In this document: in pieces, positions 1 through 6,025 of the stretch
Position numbering within the stretch: the stretch's first letter is position 1
Layout of the letters: each line of letters starts with the position of its first letter
Source: DASWHR01 sp036398095
GTDB taxonomy: Bacteria > Actinomycetota > AC-67
DNA length: 25,888 bases
Reading direction: 5' to 3'
Assembly (NCBI GenBank): GCA_036398095.1
Contig: DASWHR010000085.1
Span: forward strand, 1-25,888
The notes under the pieces: generated by a model
Seen by the model: the letters and a program-made list of their open reading frames with translations, nothing else
Told to the model about the DNA's origin: nothing
The model's database searches: none
Made by a program: the position numbers and the translations under genes

Positions 1-1992
1 GCGAATCCGAAGGCCACCGCGCTGTATCTGTTCCCCACCAAGGCGCTCGCACAGGATCAGTTGCGGCACCTTCGCGGGTTCGCGGCGACATGGGTGCGCG
101 CGGCGGTCTATGACGGCGACACGTCGCCGGCCGACCGTCAATGGATCAAGCGCAACGCGAACCTCATCGTGTCCAACCCCGACATGCTGCATTTCGGGGT
201 GCTGCCGCAATCCGACAAGTGGGCGGCGTTTCTGGCGAACCTGTCTCTCGTCGTCGTCGACGAGATGCACACGTTCCGCGGCGTGTTCGGCTCGCACGTT
301 GCGAACGTGCTGCGACGCATCCGGCGGCTCGCGGCCGCGCGCGGCGCTCATCCGGTCTTCGCGTGCGCGTCGGCGACGATCGGCAATCCGGGCGAGCTGG
401 CCGCCCGGCTGACCGGACTCGACTTCGAAGTCGTCACCACCGACGGATCACCGCGCGGCACTCGCTACTTCGCGCTGTGGAACCCGCCGGTGGACTTCGA
501 CCGTGATCCGCCGTCGCGAACCGGCGCCGGCGCCGAGGCGGCCCAGATCATGGCGGCGACGATCACCGGCGGCGCGAACACGATCGCCTTCACGAAATCC
601 CGCCGGCAGGCCGAGTTGGTCGCCCAGGTCACTCGGTCGCGGCTGGAACGCGACGACCGGCCCGATCTCGCCGGGCGCGTCGCCGCCTACCGCGCGGGCT
701 ACCTCGCCGAAGAGCGTCGCGCGCTCGAGCGCGCGCTCGCCGAGGGCGAGCTGGCGGGGATCGCGGCGACGACGGCGCTCGAGCTGGGAATCGACATCGG
801 CGGGCTCGACGCGTGCATCATCGCCGGCTATCCCGGGACAATCGCCGCGACGATGCAGCAGGCCGGTCGCGCCGGACGGCGGCAGGGACGCTCGCTGGCA
901 ATGCTGATCGCAAACGACGATCCGCTTGATCAGTACCTGATGCATCATCCCGATGCGTTGTTCGGCCGGCCGATCGAAGCGGCGATACTCGACTACGCGA
1001 ACCCGAACATCTTGGATCCGCATCTGGCGTGCGCCGCCTACGAGCAGCCGCTCGACGAGCACGCCGACGTCGAGTTCTTCGGCGAAGCGCTGGCGAGTGG
1101 GATCGCGCGGCTCCGCGAGACCGGGCAGGTGCGCCCCCGCGCCGGGAAGTGGTTCTACGCCGGACGCAAAAGTCCGCACGCCGGCATGGACATTCGCTCG
1201 ATGGGCGGCGAGGTCCGGATCGTGGAGTCGGCGACCGGCGCCCTGATCGGAACCGCCGGCGGTTCGCGCGCCCCCTGGTCGGTGCATCCCGGCGCCATCT
1301 ACCTTCATCAAGGCGAGCAGTATCGTGTCGCGTCGCTCGATCTGGACGCCGGCGTGGCGCTGATCGAGCCGAGCGACGAGCCCATCTACACGCAGCCGCG
1401 CGACATCACCGACATCCGCGTCCTGTCCGTCGAGCGGAAAGCGCCGCTGGGTACGACGGAGGTGTTCTTCGGCACCGTGGAGGTCACCAACCAGGTCGTT
1501 GCCTACGCGCGCAAGCACGTGTTCTCGGGCGAGGTGATCGACGTCACGCCGCTCGACCTTCCTGCGCAGACGCTCACAACGGCGGCCGTGTGGTACACGG
1601 CGCCCGACGAGTTGCTGGAACGCGCCGAGATCGTCGCCGCCGACGTGCCCGGCGCGGCGCACGCGGCCGAACACGCCGCGATCGGAATCTTGCCGCTGTT
1701 CGCGATGTGCGACCGCTGGGACATCGGCGGCGTCTCAACGGCGCTGCACGGCGACACCGGCCACTGCACCGTCTTCGTCTACGACGGCTACCCGGGCGGC
1801 GCCGGGATCGCGGCCCGCGCGTTCGACGCCGCCCACGCGCATCAGCGGGCAACGCTGGATGCGATCCGCGATTGCGGCTGCGACGCCGGCTGTCCATCGT
1901 GCGTGCAATCGCCCAAATGCGGAAACGGCAACAGCCCGCTCGACAAGGCGGCCGCGGTGCGTCTGCTGCAGGCCGTGTTGGGCGACCGGTGA
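1..1992 (+). CDS. DEAD/DEAH-box helicase with C-terminal DUF1998 zinc module (MrfA/YprA-like), 5' truncated
   Basis: ATP-dependent 3'-5' superfamily 2 helicase of the MrfA/YprA family, which acts in DNA repair (mitomycin C damage in Bacillus). The frame is open to the left edge of the window, so the Q motif and Walker A are missing; the first visible motif is Ia (LFPTKALAQDQ at bases 31-63). Motif II is DEMH (bases 259-270), motif III is SATIG, and motifs V-VI lie in the segment TTALELGIDIGG through QQAGRAGRRQG. The C-terminus carries five cysteine codons (1873, 1879, 1891, 1900, 1918) in the pattern DCGCDAGCPSC...KCGNGN, the zinc-binding DUF1998 signature. About 100 N-terminal residues should lie outside the window. 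It runs convergently towards the Tad genes near 20.6 kb. Family assignment is firm; the exact in vivo role is inferred. Confidence 0.93.
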   Translation, partial: ANPKATALYLFPTKALAQDQLRHLRGFAATWVRAAVYDGDTSPADRQWIKRNANLIVSNPDMLHFGVLPQSDKWAAFLANLSLVVVDEMHTFRGVFGSHVANVLRRIRRLAAARGAHPVFACASATIGNPGELAARLTGLDFEVVTTDGSPRGTRYFALWNPPVDFDRDPPSRTGAGAEAAQIMAATITGGANTIAFTKSRRQAELVAQVTRSRLERDDRPDLAGRVAAYRAGYLAEERRALERALAEGELAGIAATTALELGIDIGGLDACIIAGYPGTIAATMQQAGRAGRRQGRSLAMLIANDDPLDQYLMHHPDALFGRPIEAAILDYANPNILDPHLACAAYEQPLDEHADVEFFGEALASGIARLRETGQVRPRAGKWFYAGRKSPHAGMDIRSMGGEVRIVESATGALIGTAGGSRAPWSVHPGAIYLHQGEQYRVASLDLDAGVALIEPSDEPIYTQPRDITDIRVLSVERKAPLGTTEVFFGTVEVTNQVVAYARKHVFSGEVIDVTPLDLPAQTLTTAAVWYTAPDELLERAEIVAADVPGAAHAAEHAAIGILPLFAMCDRWDIGGVSTALHGDTGHCTVFVYDGYPGGAGIAARAFDAAHAHQRATLDAIRDCGCDAGCPSCVQSPKCGNGNSPLDKAAAVRLLQAVLGDR

Positions 1993-2050
1993 CACGCTCG
2001 GCCGGCCTCGAATAATCGAACGATTCGAACCATCCGGATGCGAAATCGTC

Positions 2051-2056
2051 TTATAG
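2051..2056 (+). promoter_or_regulatory. candidate -10 box (TTATAG)
   Basis: TTATAG stands 22 nt before the ATG at 2079, in a short AT-richer patch. No convincing -35 hexamer lies 16-18 nt upstream (AACCAT at 2028-2033). Identified by eye only. Confidence 0.25.
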
Positions 2057-2078
2057 CGGCCAAGGCGGCACCGCCGCG

Positions 2079-3269
2079 ATGAGGAACTTCGCGACGCGTG
2101 TCGTACTAGTTCCGGTGATGACCCGATTCCGTGCGATTCTTGCCGTCACGGCGCTGTTTGCGACGCTGTTTGCTCCTGCGCAGACAAAAGCGGAGTCGCG
2201 CACGATCGACATCGAGGTGTTCGGCACCGTCATCAGCCCGCGACAGCTCGTCGCGCAAGAGGGCGACCAGTTGCGCTTCAACTTCACCGACGGCCACTTT
2301 CGGCTGGTGACGTTCGCCTCGGCGGACTTCGACGGCGATCCGCTCACCGACCCGACGCTGATCGACACACCCGACATCCGCGTCACTCGCAGCCAGGCGC
2401 CGATCGTCTACGTCACCGAGTTCCACGGGGGGACGATCTGGTATCGCGACGTCTTCGCGTCGTATTTCGACGTCAACAATAACGTCTGCTCGGGCATGTG
2501 CGCGTCCATCACGTCGATCGAGACACCGCCGGCCACGCCGACGATCACCGTTCCACCGACGCCGATCCGCGAAAAGCCCGCCTCCGTTTCCGGCACCGCG
2601 GATCCGCTCACGCTGGTCACGCTCGCCGAGGGCACCAGCGTCGAGACCGGCACCTACCGCGGGCAGGCGCTCAGCGACGAGTACGGCAACTGGACCGTCA
2701 AGACGGTCAATTTCGGCGACGTCGGCGGCAACAAGCGGCTGATCGCCCGGTCGGTCGATGCGCGCGGCTACGTCAGCGCCGACTCGGCCTTGGCCATCAT
2801 CTCCTACATCCCAGACCTGTCCCCGCCGACGATCGTGTTCGACGCGCCCCCGCTGCCGGTTTTCGCGCAGGCGTTCTCGTTTACCGGCAGCGCCGAGGAC
2901 AACATCAAAGTCCGCGCGATCGCGCTGCGATTCGTCTACATCAATCCCAACACGGCGAACCCGGCCGACACCAACGACACGGTCCTGCTGCCGGCCGAGT
3001 GCATCGGCTGCGGCTCGTCGAGTTCGGTGACGTGGTCCTTCACCGGCAGCGTGGCGGGGACGCTCGGGGACCTGGGCGGGGTCTACCAGGTGACGGCGAT
3101 CGCGTTCGACACGTCCGACCGGACCGCCTCGGCCGACGCGCCGAGCATCCTGGGCGCCGGCCGGCTGATCCTTCTGGTCGGAGACGCCGCCGTCCCCGAC
3201 CCGTTCGAATCCTCGTCACCGACGCCCCAGCCGTCGATCGCGATCCCCTCGGTCCTTCCGACGCTCTAG
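2079..3269 (+). CDS. secreted protein with cupredoxin-like N-domain and bacterial Ig-like repeats
   Basis: Extracytoplasmic protein of unknown function, 396 aa. A Sec signal peptide is clear (hydrophobic run AILAVTALFATLF, then APAQTKAES). Residues ~45-150 look like a beta-sandwich resembling a cupredoxin or plastocyanin-type domain, with a His (DGHF) and a later Cys-x2-Met-Cys (CSGMC) that could be metal ligands; copper binding is only a guess. Residues ~165-240 (GTADPLTLVTLAEG..., DEYGNWTV) match bacterial Ig-like modules that often occur in adhesins, and a second, related module follows (residues ~250-360). The C-terminus is Pro/Ser-rich with no membrane anchor. Neither the ATG at 2079 nor the one at 2118 has a good ribosome binding site; the 2118 start gives a shorter, more typical signal peptide. 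The stop overlaps the opposing gene's stop in a shared CTAG. Confidence 0.75.
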   Translation: MRNFATRVVLVPVMTRFRAILAVTALFATLFAPAQTKAESRTIDIEVFGTVISPRQLVAQEGDQLRFNFTDGHFRLVTFASADFDGDPLTDPTLIDTPDIRVTRSQAPIVYVTEFHGGTIWYRDVFASYFDVNNNVCSGMCASITSIETPPATPTITVPPTPIREKPASVSGTADPLTLVTLAEGTSVETGTYRGQALSDEYGNWTVKTVNFGDVGGNKRLIARSVDARGYVSADSALAIISYIPDLSPPTIVFDAPPLPVFAQAFSFTGSAEDNIKVRAIALRFVYINPNTANPADTNDTVLLPAECIGCGSSSSVTWSFTGSVAGTLGDLGGVYQVTAIAFDTSDRTASADAPSILGAGRLILLVGDAAVPDPFESSSPTPQPSIAIPSVLPTL

Positions 3270-3526
3270 GATTCCTTCGGCGGGGAAACGTCCTCGTCGG
3301 GTTCGAGCATCCGCTCCAGTTTCTCGACCGGCTCGGGATCGTCCTCGTCGCCTTCCGGCGGCAGAAGGACGTCGCGCGCAGGATACGAGCGCAGACACGA
3401 GGCGCAGGCGATGTAGTCGGTGCGTCGCGAGAACTTCACGAATTCGCCATCGACGGTGACGATGCCGTTGCGGGTTGCCTCGGCGACCAACACCGCCCCG
3501 CATTCGCACATCACCGGCCCGCTCAT
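3266..3526 (-). CDS. small zinc-ribbon-like protein
   Basis: An 86-aa cytoplasmic protein. It has two Cys pairs, CEC near residue 7-9 and CASC near residue 41-44, which suggests a four-Cys zinc ribbon, and a very acidic C-terminal half (PPEGDEDDPEPVEKLERM...). No family is recognised; the function is unknown. The ATG at 3526 has AAGG directly against it, too close to act as a ribosome site, and a TACCCT sequence 9 nt upstream, so a leaderless mRNA is possible. It ends tail-to-tail with the upstream secreted-protein gene, sharing CTAG. Support is the intact small ORF, the paired cysteines and the fit into an otherwise empty gap. Confidence 0.65.
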   Translation of the reverse strand: MSGPVMCECGAVLVAEATRNGIVTVDGEFVKFSRRTDYIACASCLRSYPARDVLLPPEGDEDDPEPVEKLERMLEPDEDVSPPKES

Positions 3527-3582
3527 CCTTCAAGCAGGGTAACGCACCCGGGCGGATCGGGAAGGGACTTGGGCCGCGCGGA

Positions 3583-4740
3583 TCAGTGGTCGCGGATGAT
3601 CCGGCGGAAATGCAACGCCGCGGTCAAGGTGAACAAGCCTCCGGCGACCGGGAGCAGCGTTTTGCGGACGTCGAGCGGGACCATGTCATCCTCGCCGGCG
3701 AAGCCGGCGATGTTGCGCCGCTGCTCGCCCAGAACGACCGTGGTGCGGGGCTTGTACGGAAGCTCTTTTTCGAACTCGCCTTCGAAGAACTCACTGGGAT
3801 CGGCTGCGAAGGGATCCGGCGTGGGCGTGAGCGACGCGCCGGGCGCGCCGCCGGGGCCGCGCGTGATGAAGGAGCCGGGGTTCTGCGTCGAACCGCCACC
3901 GGTGCCACCGCCACCGCTCCCGCCACCGCCACCGCTCCCGCCGCCGCTCCCGCCGGTCGGGGAAGGCTTCGGCTCGGACAACGTCGCCGCGCGCGGCGAC
4001 TGACCCGACGACACGCCCGAGGACGTCACCGGGCTGTTGCGCGTCGCGGCCAGATAGTAGGTGTAGGTGCCCGCGTACCCGCTCGCGGGGAAAGCCGTGT
4101 CGGTGCACGTGTAGGTGCCGGCCGAGAGCGAGCAGCCCTGCCCGCCGGGGTTGTCCTTCTCGACTTTGAAGAACGTGTTCGGGCCGCCGTTGGACGAGGA
4201 TCGGGTGATCCGATACGAGGTGACGTCGGGCTCGACGTTCGCCTTCCACTTCAATGTCATCTTGGCCTGACCATTCGAAACCGCCGGCGTGACCGACGTC
4301 CACGACGGGATCGCCGGCGGCGTGTTGACGCGAACGCTCTTGACGGCGGTCTTGATCGCGCCGTCGTTGTCCTTGACCACCAGCTTGAGCGTGTAGTCGC
4401 CGTTGTAGGTCGTCAGCGAGGCCGTATCCCAGTTGAAGGTGCCGTTGTAGGTCTTGGTGTTGGACGAAAACGCCGGGCATTGCGGCGTCGGCCCGGGCGC
4501 GCACCACACGACGCGATTTGAAAAGCCCGGTCCTTCAAGCTCGAGGCGCAGGTATTGCAGTCCGGCGCCGGAATCGCTCTCGGCATGCACCTGCACCGGA
4601 ACGGTCTTGTTGGAGGTGACTTCGCCGTCGGCCGGCGAGTCGATTCCGAAATCGACGATCGCCGCGCCCGCGGGCGCCCACAATCCGGTCGCGACGCAGA
4701 ACGTCGCTCCCACTACGAACCCAAGTCCAAGTCGTCTCAT
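3583..4740 (-). CDS. secreted fibronectin type III protein with Gly-rich linker and LPVAG-type C-terminal anchor
   Basis: A cell-surface protein of 385 aa from the ATG at 4740 (or 391 aa from the ATG at 4758). The N-terminus is a signal peptide (MRRLGLGFVVGATFCVATG ... APAGA). An Ig-like region follows (residues ~30-140, including DYTLKLVVKDNDGAIK), then a fibronectin III domain (~145-250, with MTLKWKANVEPDVTSYRI). A poly-Gly/Ser linker separates these from a C-terminal segment. The end reads LLPVAGG, then a short hydrophobic stretch, then RRIIRDH, which has the layout of a sortase cell-wall sorting signal with Ala in place of Thr. A catalytically complete sortase is encoded at 19078-19827. 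The frame is open further upstream to 4938 but those residues do not look coding. A substrate role for sortase is inference. Confidence 0.8.
   Translation of the reverse strand: MRRLGLGFVVGATFCVATGLWAPAGAAIVDFGIDSPADGEVTSNKTVPVQVHAESDSGAGLQYLRLELEGPGFSNRVVWCAPGPTPQCPAFSSNTKTYNGTFNWDTASLTTYNGDYTLKLVVKDNDGAIKTAVKSVRVNTPPAIPSWTSVTPAVSNGQAKMTLKWKANVEPDVTSYRITRSSSNGGPNTFFKVEKDNPGGQGCSLSAGTYTCTDTAFPASGYAGTYTYYLAATRNSPVTSSGVSSGQSPRAATLSEPKPSPTGGSGGGSGGGGGSGGGGTGGGSTQNPGSFITRGPGGAPGASLTPTPDPFAADPSEFFEGEFEKELPYKPRTTVVLGEQRRNIAGFAGEDDMVPLDVRKTLLPVAGGLFTLTAALHFRRIIRDH
3892..3957 (-). repeat. Gly/Ser-rich low-complexity coding repeat
   Basis: Short imperfect repeats of GGSGGG type inside the fibronectin III gene encode a flexible linker between the folded domains and the C-terminal anchor. 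Confidence 0.8.
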
Positions 4741-4774
4741 CTGTACCCTGACCTGCATGTTCACCCGATTTTCC

Positions 4775-4780
4775 AGTATA
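4775..4780 (-). promoter_or_regulatory. candidate -10 box (TATACT) of the fibronectin III gene
   Basis: On the minus strand TATACT matches the -10 consensus at five of six positions and lies 16 nt before the ATG at 4758 and 34 nt before the ATG at 4740. The -35 region is not recognisable. A start site about 7 nt downstream would give a very short leader for 4758 and a normal one for 4740, which favours the 4740 start. Confidence 0.35.
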
Positions 4781-5011
4781 GCTTCCCGGGCTTGCCTTCC
4801 GACCTGTTTCACCCGGTTCCTGCGGCCCCTTTGTGGCGGTCGAGCCTGAGAGCACGGTGAGCCCCCATGACCCGTCCTGCCTAGACAACGCGCCGACGCG
4901 GATCCGGTCACGGCTCCCCCGGCCCTTTTCGGGGCCATTCAGAGCCATTCATGGCATATTCGACCCGATATACGGCATACGTCCAGGGAACGCTTCCCGG
5001 CATCGCGGTCC

Positions 5012-5017
5012 TATCAT
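5012..5017 (+). promoter_or_regulatory. candidate -10 box (TATCAT), possibly for a leaderless transcript
   Basis: TATCAT fits the TANNNT -10 pattern and ends 8 nt before the ATG at 5026, the spacing expected when transcription starts at or next to the start codon. There is no Shine-Dalgarno sequence before this ATG. Confidence 0.35.
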
Positions 5018-5025
5018 CCCAAGCG

Positions 5026-5823
5026 ATGCGGGCCGCCGAGATCTTCGAGCGCTGGTATGTCGCTTCGATCTTGGAGCCGGCGCTGGGCCGCGGAAGGGCG
5101 CGGCGACGCATGGCGGAACTCGCTGAGATCCGCGACCGGCTGCTCGCAGAAGCGACGATCGCGCCGACCGCCGACGTGCTCGACGTGTCCTGCGCGTACG
5201 GGCTGCTGACCTATCCGGCCGGCGAAGAGGCCGGGCACGCGATCGGAGTGGATCAGGAGCCGGCCGTCGTCACGGCCGGCCGGCAGGTTCCCGCCGTCGG
5301 TGCCTCGCTCGGGATCGCGGCACCGACACACCTTCCCTTCCCCGACGCGCGATTCGACGTTGTCCTGTGGCGCGGCGCGCTGGGCCGGTCTCCTTCGTCG
5401 GCGGGCTCGATCCTGGCCGAAGCCACCCGCGTTCTGCGGCCCGAAGGCCGTCTGGCCTTCGCCGAGCCGGTCCCGATGGAGGCGAGGCCGGAGGATCCCG
5501 CGCTGCGCGACCTATGGTCCCTGCTCCGCGACCCCTCCACCGGAATCTTCCATCGGGACGGGTTGAGCGATGCGGTCGAGCACGCCGGCTTCGATCGCGT
5601 GCGGGTGCAGATCGAGCGTCGCCGCGCCGCGATCGAAGACGAGCGCGCCGTCCACGAGATCTTCGACGGCATCCTGCCGGCTTCGATCCCCCTCGCCGGC
5701 ATCTGGTCGCACGCGGGGGTCGCCGACGCGATCATCCGCGCGTTCGTCGATACGCTCGTCGCGCGGGTGCCGGCCACGCTCGAGGTACCCGAGGCATACG
5801 TCACCGCCGAGAAACCGCGGTGA
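5026..5823 (+). CDS. class I SAM-dependent methyltransferase
   Basis: Predicted S-adenosylmethionine-dependent methyltransferase, 265 aa, cytoplasmic, substrate unknown. Motif I is VLDVSCAYG (residues 51-59), a variant of the usual DxGCGxG with Ser-Cys-Ala; the acidic residue ending beta-2 is in IGVDQEP; motif post-II/III is LPFPDARFDVVLWRGALG, and ATRVLRPEGRLAFAEP is the beta-5 region. The C-terminal third resembles the lid/cap of UbiE-like enzymes but is not diagnostic. The frame is open from 4951, but the ATG at 5026 begins the conserved helix (MRAAEIFERWYV) and has a -10 box at leaderless spacing. It stands alone between a divergent gene and the large operon 3' of it. The altered motif I may change cofactor affinity. 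Confidence 0.85.
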   Translation: MRAAEIFERWYVASILEPALGRGRARRRMAELAEIRDRLLAEATIAPTADVLDVSCAYGLLTYPAGEEAGHAIGVDQEPAVVTAGRQVPAVGASLGIAAPTHLPFPDARFDVVLWRGALGRSPSSAGSILAEATRVLRPEGRLAFAEPVPMEARPEDPALRDLWSLLRDPSTGIFHRDGLSDAVEHAGFDRVRVQIERRRAAIEDERAVHEIFDGILPASIPLAGIWSHAGVADAIIRAFVDTLVARVPATLEVPEAYVTAEKPR

Positions 5824-5873
5824 CCCGTCGTCCACAGATCGTGTGCTTGCTCCCCAGCGAGGGGACCGGATCC

Positions 5874-5902
5874 TTGCACCACCTGCCCGAAACGTTTAGA
5901 AC
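5874..5902 (+). promoter_or_regulatory. candidate promoter of the ten-gene operon (TTGCAC-N17-TAGAAC)
   Basis: TTGCAC at 5874-5879 and TAGAAC at 5897-5902 are 17 nt apart, the optimal sigma-70-class spacing; matches to consensus are 3/6 and 4/6. It is the best promoter-like pair in the gap before the operon and would leave a leader of roughly 115 nt before the start at 6026. Identified by eye. Confidence 0.35.
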
Positions 5903-6011
5903 AGGCGGAAGAATCGGGGCCCCGGCGAGGGAGGACGCGCGGCTCGCGTGCGCACCTGCCTTTCGTCGTTTTCGCGTTTCACGGTCAGCGGACGGATGCA
6001 CGCCATCCGTC

Positions 6012-6019
6012 GGGGAGGG
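6012..6019 (+). promoter_or_regulatory. ribosome binding site (GGGGAGGG) deciding a TTG start
   Basis: GGGGAGGG lies 6 nt before the TTG at 6026. The alternative in-frame starts upstream (GTG 5948, ATG 5996) have no such site and would add a long basic extension before the signal peptide. Confidence 0.55.
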
Positions 6020-6025
6020 CATCGC

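Noticed and set aside
3475..4521. 348-codon plus-strand frame
   Set aside because: Antisense to the fibronectin III gene, whose domain, signal peptide and anchor are recognisable; the plus frame is Arg/Ala/Gly low complexity.
5851..5865. Small hairpin TCCCC-AGCGA-GGGGA after the methyltransferase
   Set aside because: Only 5 bp of stem and no T-run; too weak to call a terminator.
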